Below are positions 1 through 11,179 of a stretch of DNA of 64,000 bases, in pieces; position 1 is the stretch's first letter; every line of letters begins with the position of its first letter. The position numbers and the translations under genes are program-made. The DNA is taken from positions 125,243,568 to 125,307,567 of the forward strand of contig OZ020267.1 in assembly GCA_963971225.1 (NCBI GenBank). Direction: 5' to 3'. The notes beneath the pieces were generated by a model. It worked only from the letters and a program-made list of their open reading frames with translations. It was not told the origin of the DNA and did not search any database. This DNA is from Melieria omissa (taxonomy: Eukaryota > Arthropoda > Insecta > Diptera > Ulidiidae).

Positions 1-1400
1 ACTGCAGTGTCCACTGCGCTGCTGTCATGCAAAGTGTCAACGTGGTTTTTAGATTTTGCCAGACACGCCAGAGAATTTCATTATGCGACAACTGGTCTGC
101 AGCGGGCGCATAGTTTTCAAATATCAACATCAAAAGCAACAACAACAACAATGCGCACAGCAGCAGTAAAGAAGACAGCAGCAGCTAAATGCATTAATTC
201 CAAGAGATTTCGCACTGAAGTCCACTTGTTTTGGAAAGTTGTTGGTTGGTTGCCATAGTTTAATGGGCCTTATTGTTGTTGTGTTTGTTATATTTGTAGC
301 TTCCCTTGTTGTTGTTGTTGCAAATATGTACTACGTCAACAACAACATCAGCAGTTTTTAGCTTTAATGGTTTTACTTTTAATTGGAAAACTTTGACTTT
401 CACACAAAAACAATTTTGCGTTCACTTCGTTCCTTCGCTTCGCCCTTCGTGGCTGATGTAGGGAACAGTTTTTTTTATAAATACTAGTCGAAAGTTTAGA
501 TTGCTAATTTAATTTGTTTCCTACAAGAATGTTGCTACAACTTTCCGAGAAGTCGAGCGCATATCCGCAAAGCAGCAAAGTACTTAAGTCATTAGCAAGT
601 TCAAATTTTTACAAGTAATCTGACAAGTTTTTAAGGGATTCTAAGAAGTTCACAAAATAAAGGACATAATAATGAATTGTTTCTAATATTTGTAAAATTA
701 TTTCTGAATAAATTTTTCAAATTATATAATTTAACCCGCAACTGCACTAAATGCACCGCAATGGTTGCAATTTGCCAACTTTGTGCAAAAGACATTAGAC
801 ATTCATGCCACTGCTGAACGATTGCAGTGTTCTTCGGGCACGTCTTCACCACGAAAACCAATAAAGTTCCTACACAACCAGCAGCTTCAGACGCTGGAGC
901 CGCATTGCACTTTGCATAAAGGTTGCCGCATGAGCTGGGCAGCCGCTGTGCCCACTCTGGGCTGAAGTGCCACTTGCCCCAAAGTGGCTACAAAGTCTGA
1001 CGCTGGGCACAGCAGCGTTGACTCTCGCTGCTGAGTGTTTTTAACATATTCCACTTGTGCTGGGTACACTTTGTTGAGTTGTTTCCTTTCCTCGCACCGC
1101 AACTGCGAATTCGCCAGCGCTGCGCCGGTTTCAAGGTGAAAACGCTTAGGAAATGACTAAAATCCATTTGTAACTTTTGCTGCCACGTTTGCCAGCGAAC
1201 GTCGTGCAAGTCGACAAGTTCTACGCCAACCCGGAATGAGTGACTTACTGCTGCGCCAAGTACGCGACTTGGCATCGCGTGTGCGTATCTCGCCGACGTG
1301 CACAACTGCAATGCAGATAAGTAATTAGCACCGAGGAGTGCGTAGTGATTTTCAACGGACGATGAGAAGTTTATATATGCATTCTGCAAGCTAGAGAAGA
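1..1400. other. No gene recognised
   Basis: Contains CAA/GTT-rich simple sequence near 120-350 and several overlapping open frames on both strands between 765 and 1,440. None resembles a known protein, and their overlap on opposite strands argues against coding. Confidence 0.5.
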
Positions 1401-1401
1401 C

Positions 1402-1430
1402 ACTTACCTGCAAAGAGAAAATAGAAAGAG
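1402..1430 (-). promoter_or_regulatory. Candidate recursive splice site (ratchet point)
   Basis: On the minus strand a pyrimidine-rich tract (TTTCTATTTTCTCTTTG) runs directly into CAG|GTAAGT, so a full acceptor and a full donor abut at 1,408/1,407. This is the zero-length-exon arrangement known from long Drosophila introns that are removed stepwise. It lies on the drongo strand, about 46.3 kb downstream of the drongo donor at 47,748. The sequence match is direct; its use in splicing is inferred. Confidence 0.6.
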
Positions 1431-1439
1431 AAATTCGCA

Positions 1440-2168
1440 TTAGAATTATGTAATGGCAGAAATGTGTCGTGTGTCAAGTGCGACTAGTGTCAAAGCAAAT
1501 GATATACTTAACCTTCTACTTATTTACTATTTAAGTACAAATTTTCAGGGGAAGATAAAAACGAAAATCACACAAAGCCAAAGTTTACTCATAGTAAAGT
1601 TTGGTTTTTATTGCATTCTTCAAAAAAAGAAACAGGGATCGTACCTGTGAAAACCAAAACATAAGAAATGTAATGAAACTAATATTTTATGGTCAACAGT
1701 CGATATAATAGATTTTATTCCATACAAACACCATTCCATAGCCAGTGCAACAACCATTTATTGTTTCCTAGAACCAAATTTTCTTTCATAGGAAGTCCCA
1801 AGGAAAACTACTCATGCAACTAATCGACATTTCGACAGAATTCATATTATCTCTGGAAAACACAGTTCCAGTGAAATCAGACTGACTCTTATGTAGATTA
1901 AAAGCATTGGGGGGATTTCGAGGGTTCAAATTCCCCTACAAAAATCTGTACATTACAACAATTCTGGGTCACTAATCTGTGGTCAAAAGCCATAACCGCC
2001 TAAGTCGAAAATTGCTGTTTCGAGCAATCTCGTTTTAAAGTTTTAGTGCTTAGTATGTTCATTATGGGAATGCGAGTAGGTTTTTAATAATAAATTTTTC
2101 TAATTTAAAGTTACAAACTCCCCGATTTTACACAAACATAGAGCACAGTCAAGGGAACGTGGTGGCAT
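1440..2168. other. No gene recognised
   Basis: AT-rich sequence. A weaker acceptor-donor juxtaposition (TTTTCACAG|GTACGA, minus strand) lies at 1,644/1,645. Nothing else stands out. Confidence 0.4.
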
Positions 2169-2395
2169 CCATAACTCAATTTCTTCTAAACTCGACTTAA
2201 GCGCAGTGCGGTCGTTTCTGGTCCGCACTGCGCAATTGTGGAATGGACTATCTGTAGATATTTTTCTTTCTTTTCTATGATCTTAATGGGTTCAAGACAA
2301 GAGTCCATCACTTGTTACCCTATTTTCTAACCTATATATGTATCTTTCCTGAACCAACGCAATGCCTCGCATTAGCAGTGCAATTATTAATCTTA
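2169..2395 (+). pseudogene. Non-LTR retrotransposon relic, C-terminal end of ORF2
   Basis: Plus-strand frames read SFLVRTAQLWNGLSVDIF and then, after one frameshift, FYDLNGFKTRVHHLL. This matches the conserved tail of jockey-type ORF2 proteins (RT..LWN.LP.DIF...F....FK...H..L). A frameshift and missing flanks show it is dead. Its last 60 bases share the phrase AACGCAATGCCTCGCATTA with the poly(A)-tailed fragment near 5.9 kb, so both probably derive from one family. Confidence 0.65.
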
Positions 2396-3224
2396 AAACA
2401 AGATGGGATCGGAAATCGACTTCTGTAAGTCCGAAACTACGATAGAATTATGCAATTTGACAAAGGTGTGCTCGACAATTGAACAACTGCAAGAATCAAC
2501 TAAAGGTGAATTCGAACTTAAAGCTGTGCACAGTTTCGATTGGCCTCCCTCCCTTTCCCCATCCGCTTGAAATGTGTGCTGTAACATATGTTCGAAAGAT
2601 AGTGTTGCATACACATTTCAAAAACGGGTGAAATATGTGGTATCACAATGCGCATTTCGGGCCTCCGAGTGTGTCTCTTATAGAGGCAGCCACCGAAACC
2701 TAATCTAACCTTCGATTGGCTTAAAAGAAGCCATTAGACAGTGAAGCGAAGAAGGTTCTACGTCAAAAACAGAGAACTCTTGAATGACAACACTAAAAGA
2801 GGAGAAACCGCTATAAAGACCATTGCAGCCACTTTGACGGTTTTACAGTTTTAAATGGCTGTATTTTCTTTAAAATCTCTTCTATGAACTTTTGCTTTGC
2901 TGGCTTTTATTTATTATATCGAGGTCTGCAATTGTGCAAAGAATTTTTCCAAAAAGACCAAATGCTGTAATTTTAACCACAAGCAAAACAAACGAAGATT
3001 TGCTTGAAATTATATGAGAGCAAAGTATTTTTTTTTTATTTTATAAACACGTGATCTATAAACCATATATTTTAGTACACGAAACGTTAAAGATCTATAA
3101 AAGTAGCGTGATACAGTGCGTTTCAAAATAAAGTGTTGACCATATCTTTTTAACTGTAGAAGTTTGCCATGATTTCAATATCAGATAACACCGTGCGACA
3201 ACAAATTTTACACACAAAAAAAGA
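2396..3224. other. No gene recognised
   Basis: AT-rich sequence without a recognisable coding region or repeat. Confidence 0.4.
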
Positions 3225-3575
3225 AAGAAACTAGGGGCCAAATATAGTAAAACTACGTTTTTAATTTTTAAAGGACTTTGAAATTTCAAGGACATGTTTA
3301 TTTCAAGGAATTATTTTAAAAATTGAGCGCATTGTAGAACAACAATATGGGTATCAAATGAAAGATAAAAATCCTTAGAACTTTAGACAATTTAATGTTT
3401 TAGTGCAAAAGGATGTTCAACATCTCGAAAATGTCCTTTTAAAACTTTATCCTTGAATATCTTTGCAAATTTCCAATAGTCTTTTTTGAGAAAAAATATA
3501 TCTTAAGGACTAATATGTACACTACTACATCCTTGAAATTCATCCTTCTAACTTTAATAGTTTAGTATATAAAAA
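3225..3575 (+). repeat. Interspersed repeat, single-unit relative of the 15.9-16.8 kb array
   Basis: 3,225-3,360 matches one unit of the 142-bp array near 16 kb (GGGGCCAAAT.TAGTAAAACT, then TTTCAAGGACAT and GGGTATCAAATGAAA) in the same orientation. The next part, about 3,430-3,575, matches 16,678-16,810 only as its reverse complement (compare GGACTAATATGTACACTAC with GTAGTGTACATATTAGTCC). The two copies therefore differ by an inversion of the distal segment. Confidence 0.75.
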
Positions 3576-3796
3576 TTTAATACTTCTTCCTATAGGATAT
3601 GGAAAATTTTAACATCATGAAGGATGCTGAAATCGTATTTATAGAACCATTTTTGCACTTCAACGAACAGAAAACAATTTTAGGAATCAATGGTCAGTGT
3701 GTGGCATTAAAGAGTAGAAGATTGTGCTATCTAGAGAGCAGATGTCCTATGGAACGTTAGTAAAAAAACCTACTTAAAATAAACGTGATAGATAAA

Positions 3797-4274
3797 TGTT
3801 AATATTTAGGTGAGCGGTCAATAGTAAGACGAAACTTTGGATAGTTCAATACGAACAGGGAGATACGAAACCACTGATGGCCACGATAATACGGGCAAAT
3901 TTTAGTCCAACCTGGCAATGATGGCCGCGATAATACGGGAAACTTTTAGTCCAACCTGGCAATGATGGCTCGCGATCATCATGGAAACCTGTAGTCCACT
4001 CTGGAATGTGCGAGAACGATCTGCGCGATAACCGGACAGATATAAAAGGCAGCCGGGTACGGCGCAGCAAGTCAGTCTTGGTTTAGACAAGTGAAGGTGC
4101 CACACGGAGTAAATAATTAAGTGTACAGACAGTAAAGTGTAAAATTTGTGAAATAAAGTGATCGTTGGTTTTCATTGACTGAGTTTGAGAAACTAAGTGT
4201 GTTTTGTTTATTTCAAATTACCCAATCCAGAGATACGTACTAGCCCACTGGAACTAGAACCAGTACTCGTAACA
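3797..4274 (+). mobile_element. Solo LTR of an LTR retrotransposon
   Basis: A 478-bp unit begins TGTTA and ends TAACA. It carries a complete promoter: TATAAAAG at 4,041, an initiator TCAGTC at 4,072 (A about 33 bp after the TATA start) and a poly(A) signal AATAAA at 4,152. The U3-like part holds about three copies of a 44-bp tandem unit starting near 3,875, 3,919 and 3,963. Flanks ATAAA/ATATA are a possible 5-bp target duplication with one mismatch. No internal coding region or second LTR is present, so recombination to a solo LTR is inferred. Family not identified; Gypsy-like is a guess. Confidence 0.7.
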
Positions 4275-5884
4275 ATATAAAAAAGGACATTTTGTTATAA
4301 TAATGATAAATAATATGAAATAGATAAAACAAAACGTTATTCAGACTCTAGATAAAGAAGTTCTACAAATTAGTAAGAACTCGTTTACCACTGTGGCAAA
4401 TGATAAATTAAAGGGTTGAATGAAATGAAGTAGTTATCTGAGTCGAAGAAAAGGGTTTTCTGGTACCAAAAAAAATAAAAAAAAGCTCTCCTTCTTTCTA
4501 GTTTGATTGTTGGATGTTGAACTCCAGTTAACCAGTAAGCTAAATGAACCATAACATGTTGCTTATATTTACCGATCCATACCAATAACCACAGAAGTTG
4601 AAGAGAACTAACTGAGAGAAACATGAGATTTCTGCCATGATTTTCTCGCACTATGGTGAAAATGTATCTTTAATTTCCTGAGTAAGTCAGATAATTCTAA
4701 GTTGTATTGTTTATGACAGGCTCATTTCACAAAATATTTAACAATGCAAACTATTCTAACGAGTACTTAACCACTTCGGCACTTTAATCAATTTCAACCC
4801 ATTTCTCTAGAAATTGTAATGAACAACGATTTCACACTTGATGACACAACAAACAAGCCAAGGATCAGACACTCATGTTGCCTAGTTATGGCTTAATTAA
4901 AATGCTGATAAAATTCATAGTTAATTTGTCGCCCGAGAAGGCTGTATCGTTAATTACTAATGAACGTACAACATGCGACTAATTGACACTTTATTGCACT
5001 ACCAACACATTTTGTGTGTAGTATGTGTAATCGTTAACAAGGCGTTGTTGTTGCTTCGAGTATTATTAGCCTGATTGACGTAACGAAATTATGAAATTGC
5101 AATACATAAATATTACGAAAGAAGAAAAAAGCTGTCAATATATCATCATAAAAGTTAAACATAGTTTAAACCTCAATGCACCAAATGGTTATAAAGCATT
5201 CTTCGAATATGAAAACCAATCATTTATTGTGCCACGCAAAACGCCTTTTGCTTGCCACACAAATTTGCGAAAACATGGCAAAAAGAGGCCTCCAAATGTG
5301 GGCGACTGGCAAAATTCGTGGGCGTTCAACCACTCAAACGCACACTTGTACGTCAAACATTATAAAGCAAGCTTAGCGTGGGTGGCTGACTGGCTGACTG
5401 ACTGGCGGCGCGTGGCGAGATTGGAGTTTGTCGTCATTTCAACATGTGTGGGCGTGCAAAATAATACAATTTGACAGAAAGGACTTGTGCAGCCATTTAA
5501 TGGCACTTCCCGTACTGCTCTGACTTGTGTTATTTATTTTGTGTTTTTCCTTCATTTCTGTATAATTAGTCAACAACTTTGGCCATAAAAACAAAACCAA
5601 AAGTTAATATTACAATGTAAATCAATAATATTTGTTGTAGGCTATTTTTAAAGGACTTGGCAACGGCATCGTTGATAACAGGGAAGCAGAAATTCAAATT
5701 ACATTTAATGCTTTAAGGTTTTTTATGGGTTTGTCACTAAGTTTTGAAGACTTCAAAAGAGATTTGATCCTTTGATGCGGGTTTTTAGGATCAAGTTGAA
5801 AGTAATAAAAAAAAGAGGAGGTTTAATTGCAGAATTGCATATATAATTTTCACTATTAGGTAAATATTTCATGCTAGTTCTCAT
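4275..5884. other. No gene recognised
   Basis: An open frame at 5,091-5,474 has no recognisable domain and spans a GGCTGACT simple repeat. Nothing else is supported. Confidence 0.4.
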
Positions 5885-5956
5885 TTTCATTGCAATGCAA
5901 CGCAATGCCTCGCATTAATAGGGGTCATCCCCTGCGCGTTTAAAAAAAAAAAAAAA
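5885..5956 (+). mobile_element. 5'-truncated non-LTR retrotransposon 3' end with poly(A)
   Basis: The sequence AACGCAATGCCTCGCATTAA, shared with the relic at 2.36 kb, is followed by a short tail and about 15 A residues at 5,942-5,956. This is the signature of a heavily 5'-truncated LINE insertion. Confidence 0.55.
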
Positions 5957-6239
5957 ATTTAGAACAAGTAAAGAAGAGACCGTTCAGCTAAACAAAAATT
6001 AAAAAGTGGGTGAGTCACGCATCTTTTTACTGATTTTAAGGGACCCTCTATTACATCTGCAATATAGATCTGAACCAACAATTTCTTATATCATCATTAA
6101 TCATTAATATAGCCGGGAACAATGCCCATATTCCCTTCCACTCTCCCAACCACTCTTCTTTACTCCTTCCAAAATGTCAGTTCCAATAAAATTGCTTGGG
6201 TCCCTCATTTAAAAATCAAGATGAGTTCGTTCTTTTACT

Positions 6240-6735
6240 AAAGAATTGAATGATTAAACGCCATTCAGATGACGGAAGAATAAGAAGAAGGAAGATTTCT
6301 GAAAAGATGAACATCTGATCTGACCAAATGAGGAGAGTAAGGTGTAAGGTTTTTGTAGGCTCTCGGGCAAGATGGGGTCGCAATGTGGAAAACTACACCT
6401 CATCAGTTGCCTAAAGTAGACATCTTTTCCTTGATAGCTCATTTTATTTGTGTTGGTTGTTCACAACACAGATTCTTGTTGATGGATGTGTTTTTATTTA
6501 GCAGCTCACAGTGGATAAAATTCACTCATCAAACCTCAAACGCACAACATAGCCTTTCTTGGATGGAGACCCGTTTTTGGCGTTGAAGATGGGATCCTAT
6601 CTCTGTCTTTTGCGTTGAAACTTTTTTTACAGAATTTCTTTCCTTTCTCATCACCTCTAGCATCCTTCTGAGAATAGGTTTTTTTGTGAAGCCTACACAG
6701 GTGAGAAGAGTAGATTTGTTGTAAGTTCATTTATT
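6240..6735 (-). pseudogene. Decayed mariner transposase relic
   Basis: Minus-strand frames show STPKTGLHPRKAMLCV (the usual MLCVWWD region) at 6,536-6,600. Further on, at 6,250-6,340, they show LTPYSPHLVRSDVHLFRNL, matching the mariner motif HPPYSPDLAPSDYHLF that holds the third catalytic Asp. Stops and frameshifts interrupt it. A SINE lies just to its right. Confidence 0.6.
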
Positions 6736-6769
6736 TTTCTGAGTTCATTAAGTTCATTTCTGTTTTGAA

Positions 6770-7049
6770 GCCGCCGTAGCTCAGCTGGCTAGTGCGTTGG
6801 GCCGCGAGTCAAGACTCCGCGAGTTCAATACTCCGTTGCGTTAACATCGAAAAAAAAAAGAAAAAAAAAATTTGTTTCGGCGGCAGGAAATGGCAAACCT
6901 CTGAGAGTAAAATGACCTATGAAAAAACTCCCAACTCGCCGTTCGGAATCGGCATAATACTGTAGGCCCCTTCCAAGATTGTACAAATTCGGATAGCTAG
7001 GCCTTAGTCTCGTAATCGGGCTGTCGAGCCACTCAATTATTATTATTAT
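6770..7049 (+). mobile_element. tRNA-headed SINE, copy 1
   Basis: Starts GCCGCCGTAGCTCAGCTGGC with a pol III A-box-like segment, then a B-box-like GAGTTCAATACTC, an A-rich linker and a body shared with the copy at 10.8 kb (GGCAAACCTCTGAGAGTAAA, CGGAATCGGCATAA, TAGCTAGGCCTTAG, GTAATCGGGCTGTCG). It ends in (ATT)n. The head lacks a proper anticodon arm, so it is a SINE and not a working tRNA gene. Confidence 0.8.
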
Positions 7050-7499
7050 TCATTCCTGTTTCGCCACTGACCCAGTTTTGACACTTTCACCATTAGCTTC
7101 CAAGTGCCAATGAACAGTTTGATGGGTCGATTAGAATGTTGCTGTGGCATTTTTCATTGAATGTTTGAGCAGAATGTCATCATCTTTAAGTAAATATGAT
7201 CCCAGATTTGAACTATCTTTGACCATAACCCACATCTATTAACCCTTCATACAATTTATTTCGATGAAACATGGCTTTGCTTCTATTTTTCGACTTTAAC
7301 GCATGTCTTTGCTTTTTGACCGATGTCAAGCAAATAACACATCATAGATTTCGACTACAAGAAAATAACCCCATTACTTATAACAGGACTCAATATTTAA
7401 AAAAATTTCCATACAGTCTGAATACGTTCTGTGTACGTTCTGAATACGTTCTGTGCAATAAAATCCATAAAGATTGGCATCCTTTTTGTATCGAACTTT

Positions 7500-7990
7500 T
7501 CAAGCGAAGCTCTTCCATAATGGTCCATGCGTGGCTTTAAGCTTGGAAGATTACGTCGATTCTAAAAGAATGCCTTTTTTTGTATGAAAAACTACAGACT
7601 TCTGAGAAGATAACATTTGATAGAACCAAATTAGGATAGTAAATTGTATGGTTCCATTCAGACTTCTGCAGATTGTAGAATTTGTTGTCCGGTAAGAACT
7701 TAGCTCTTCCACAATGGTCCATGCGTGGCTTTAAGGTTGGAAGATTAGGTCTATTCTAAAAGAATTTCTATTTTTACTGCAGAATTCTGAGAAGATTACA
7801 TTTGATAGCACCAAATCAGGACAGTAAGGTGTATGGTTCCATTCAAACTACTGCAGTTTGTGACATTTGTTGTGCGGAAGAGCTTAGCTCTTACATAACT
7901 GTCCATACGCGGTTTGAAAGGGTTAAGGTTCCCAATCATAGACAAGTGTGTTGTAGTTTTTTCCAAGTATTTTGCTATACATTTGTAAGC
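7500..7990 (-). repeat. Tandem array of about 190 bp, mariner-derived
   Basis: Units starting near 7,511, 7,706 and 7,891 share AATGGTCCATGCGTGGCTTT. Their minus-strand translation contains TPYCPDLVLSNVIFSE, resembling the mariner C-terminal PPYSPDLAPSD segment. The region around 6,296-6,345 is related. It looks like local duplication of a dead mariner 3' part; the mariner assignment is tentative because conservation is weak. Confidence 0.45.
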
Positions 7991-8000
7991 GTTGTTATAA

Positions 8001-9478
8001 CTCACAATGTAAAATGTTCATAAAGCTTTCATTTCCAGTCTTCTTGGTATAAATTCATATAAAAAATATAGTTCTATATATTTTTTGGTTATATTATAGT
8101 AATGTGGCACACATTTTTAATATATTCCTAATAATAATTTATGCACACAAATATGCATATTTTTTAAATAAAAATAGAAATTACTGAATTAAAATTTAAT
8201 GTAATTTCCCAAGTCCTCCAAATCCTTTGTTATTAATCTATTGTTGTATACACTGAATATTCATTTTCAAATTCTGCATCGCAAGTAGAGCAAAATAACC
8301 GCCCACACATAATTCAAAAGCAAAACCAAACGCAAATTGGTAATGGTTTCCAGTTATTCTGTACATGGCAGCACAGATTTATGCATAAATGGCAATGGCT
8401 CGATTCTGAAAGTTTCCAACAAACCCCACACAAAAGCCATGAAATATGGCATTATTGGCACAGGCCGACAGCAAAAGCCAACTTGAAATATTCCAAATTT
8501 GTTTTATGTCTTTTGCTCTTTTCACATTTCAGTTACTCACTCACTGCCCTTTTATTTCGCACATATTTTTCAGCCCACTGGCATAGCGGACTAGCTATGA
8601 GATTTTTCAGATTTATTTTATTTTATTTTAATTTATTTTTATTTTTATTATTTTATTTTATTATTTTATTTTTATGTTTGCAGCTTACAAATACTCGTAG
8701 TGTGCAACCAAGTGGGTGTGAATGTGTGCTTTTTCGTATCTCCGCATTCTTTCGTACAATATTTCAACACTTTGAGTGCTGAATTGCAGCGTCTGGGCTC
8801 CACCACTTCAGCTCAGCCTACATGCACACATCCCACAAAACCAGAAGGAAGTGGAGTAGTTTTCTTTCTGGCAGCCACTTCTTGGCATTTGTGCTGCTGC
8901 TGCCTTTGTTGTCATTGGGCTTCAACCAATACCAGCGTTCACATATGTTTGTGTTTGTGCTGAGGCTTTTAACACACTTCTCAAGCGTTGGAAATAGAAA
9001 TCTACTGTTATGTAAATACAAATAGCAATGAACATAAGTATGTATGTATGTATGTATGTATGTATGTATTTATCTGCGCAAGTCATTGCATGACGCTGCG
9101 AATGATTCTCCGCATATTTTCGGCGCTATTTCACACAATGCCTAACTGTGTTGACAAAACCAGGAATACAATGCAGCAAACTACTAAATCGCACCACTGA
9201 CGCTCAAAGTGTGTACTTGTCACTGATACACTGATTTTTTCTATAGCCTACAAATCCTTTGAAGCTGTCAAACACACACATACACACGCATAAACAATTT
9301 TCTTATTTTCTTAATGCCGCACACGCGGCACAGACAAGCCAAAAGCAAAAAAGTCACTTCAAATTTCATGCTTGTCAAAAGAAGCAATGAATATTGCATG
9401 ACATATTAACACCATTGCATCAACCGCTTTAACCGACATGGAGTGATTTCATGTTTTTTCTCTCTCTTTAAATTTTAG
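8001..9478. other. No gene recognised; simple repeats
   Basis: Holds a (TTTTA)n-like tract at about 8,610-8,682 and a (TATG)n tract at about 9,040-9,070. Short open frames cross these repeats and look non-coding. Confidence 0.45.
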
Positions 9479-9541
9479 ACTAAGATTGATCGATTGGTGT
9501 CAGTTGGTAAACCGCCATTGGGCGAGCCGGAACCGGTCTGA
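9479..9541 (+). CDS. Possible terminal coding exon, unidentified
   Basis: A good acceptor (pyrimidine tract TTTTTTCTCTCTCTTT, then TTTTAG) precedes an open frame. Read from the first base it gives 20 codons, TKIDRLVSVGKPPLGEPEPV, then TGA. A second phase stays open for 29 codons. I do not recognise the peptide. No upstream partner exon was found on this strand. It would be a gene nested antisense in the drongo intron, or chance. A DREF-type TATCGATA follows at 9,589. Confidence 0.22.
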   Translation, partial: TKIDRLVSVGKPPLGEPEPV

Positions 9542-9588
9542 CCAGCAGCCACTCGCCGCTGTGAAGTAAAGCAATTTCAACTAACAAT

Positions 9589-9596
9589 TATCGATA
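9589..9596. promoter_or_regulatory. DRE-type motif TATCGATA
   Basis: Exact palindromic DREF consensus. It has no convincing start site next to it, so function is uncertain. Confidence 0.3.
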
Positions 9597-9599
9597 ATT

Positions 9600-10823
9600 T
9601 TTTGTTACCATTTAATGACTCGGCATTTTGCCGATAAAACTGCACAAAGAAAAATCATTTGCTTAAAACTTGAAAATTACACATCATAAATTATTTGATT
9701 GTGGTAGTTGAAGTTTATTACTAGAAGCGTAAACTTGAAGGCTTTCGAGGAACAACTAAGGGAGACTACGTGTTTTATTAGTTTAGTAAATAGATTAAAG
9801 TAAAAGAAAGTAAAATTTTATCAAAAGTTGAAAGCCATCAAAAACTAAAAAATTTGAATTAAAACTTCACAGAAGGCAAAACACACTTGACAGATCTCAT
9901 TACAATTGAATGAGAACAGTTTTACTGCACTCAGTTCCTCAGAATGCAGATTAGTTATTAGTGAATTCTAGAAATATTCAAATTTTTTTTTTTTTGTAAT
10001 TTATTTAATTAATTTTTAATTAATCTAAATATTTCAATACTACGTAGAAATAGTTATTTGGTAGATAGTTTCTGAAAAAAGCTATTGTGACTAACTGAAC
10101 CCATGTAGCATTTTGGAAGATCTGAATTGCAATCTGGATCATAGAAAAACCAAAAAAACAAAAATTTGTGAAAGAAGCCTCGTTACAGCAGCTTTCAGTA
10201 AATTCAAAACATCAGACTGGAGGACGTCTGCAAGTAGCAGAGTTGAATAGGTGGTCCCACTGATTGGATTTTCAAGAGAAAATTTAAAACTATGCAAGAA
10301 TTTCAAAGCTTTTCAATGTTCAACGATCTTGGGTTCAGTTAAGAAAAAAGGGAACAAAAAGGCGTTTAACGTTGTGTTGTTGTGATTTAAAATTTATTAT
10401 GACTAGTTTTTCCCTCCTGTTGAAAAAATTAGACACATACAGGAAGCTTCATGAGTTAAAAATGTTTCAGATATTCTGGTAAAATTTTCCTCAGTGATAC
10501 AAACATGAATAAATTGTAGTTGTGGTGCAAAAATAAAACAGCAACTTTTTAAAAAGGAATATTTTAAAAACATCAATAAAAAAATAATAAAAAAATAAAA
10601 TAATATTTTAAATTTTATTACTTTTCTTTATAGCTCCAATTCTCCAAGTGGACCCATAGACAGCAGCGTTATAAACTATTCAGTTTTTCCCCGAGACAGT
10701 TCGGTATTTTAAAGTTTAAGTTGTAGTTGGTGCAAAGCAAAAATATGCGGCTTTACGAAAACTTACCATGAAAACCTTGAGCACCTAACTGGCTAAAGTA
10801 GAAACATTTTTTATATGGTGATG
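9600..10823. other. No gene recognised
   Basis: AT-rich sequence with homopolymer runs and no supported feature. Confidence 0.4.
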
Positions 10824-11147
10824 GCCGCCGTAGTTCAGCTGGCTAGTGCGTTGGGCCGCGAGTCGAATGCGACGCTCGAACCCATGTTCAAGACTCCGTT
10901 GCGTTAACACCGAAAAAAAAGGAAAAACAACAACTTTTCTTTCGGCGGCTGTCCTCTCAGCAGGAAATAGCAAACCTCTCAGAGTAAAATTGCCTATGAA
11001 AAAGCTCCCAGCTCGCCTTTCGGAATCGGCATAAAACTGTAGATCCCTTCCATCCGTGTATAAATTCGCACGCACAACACGGATGGTTGCGGGTAGCTAG
11101 GCCTTAGAGACGTAATCGGGCTGTCGTGCCAGTCAAGAAGAAGAAGT
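10824..11147 (+). mobile_element. tRNA-headed SINE, copy 2
   Basis: Same family as the 6.77-kb copy: GCCGCCGTAGTTCAGCTGGC head, A-rich linker, GGCAAACCTCTCAGAGTAAA, CGGAATCGGCATAAAACTG, TAGCTAGGCCTTAG and GTAATCGGGCTGTCG. It ends in (AAG)n. Compared with copy 1 it keeps an extra segment in the head (GAATGCGACGCTCGAACC) and more of the body. It abuts a dead mariner on its right. Confidence 0.8.
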
Positions 11148-11179
11148 AAAAAGTAATCCATTATTTTTGCATGAAATTG

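Noticed and set aside
988..1440. A 150-codon minus-strand frame
   Set aside because: No known domain; it crosses the splice-site-like motif at 1,408 and overlaps other open frames on both strands.
2201..2233. GC-rich perfect 11-bp hairpin GCGCAGTGCGG...CCGCACTGCGC as a regulatory or microRNA-like structure
   Set aside because: It lies inside the readable LINE ORF2 relic (SAVRSFLVRTAQLW) and the stem is too short for a microRNA precursor.
5091..5474. A 127-codon plus-strand frame
   Set aside because: No domain, AT-rich start, and crosses a GGCTGACT simple repeat.
6770..6845. tRNA gene
   Set aside because: Has A- and B-box-like text but no proper anticodon stem or intact cloverleaf, and recurs with a shared non-tRNA body at 10.8 kb, so it is a SINE head.
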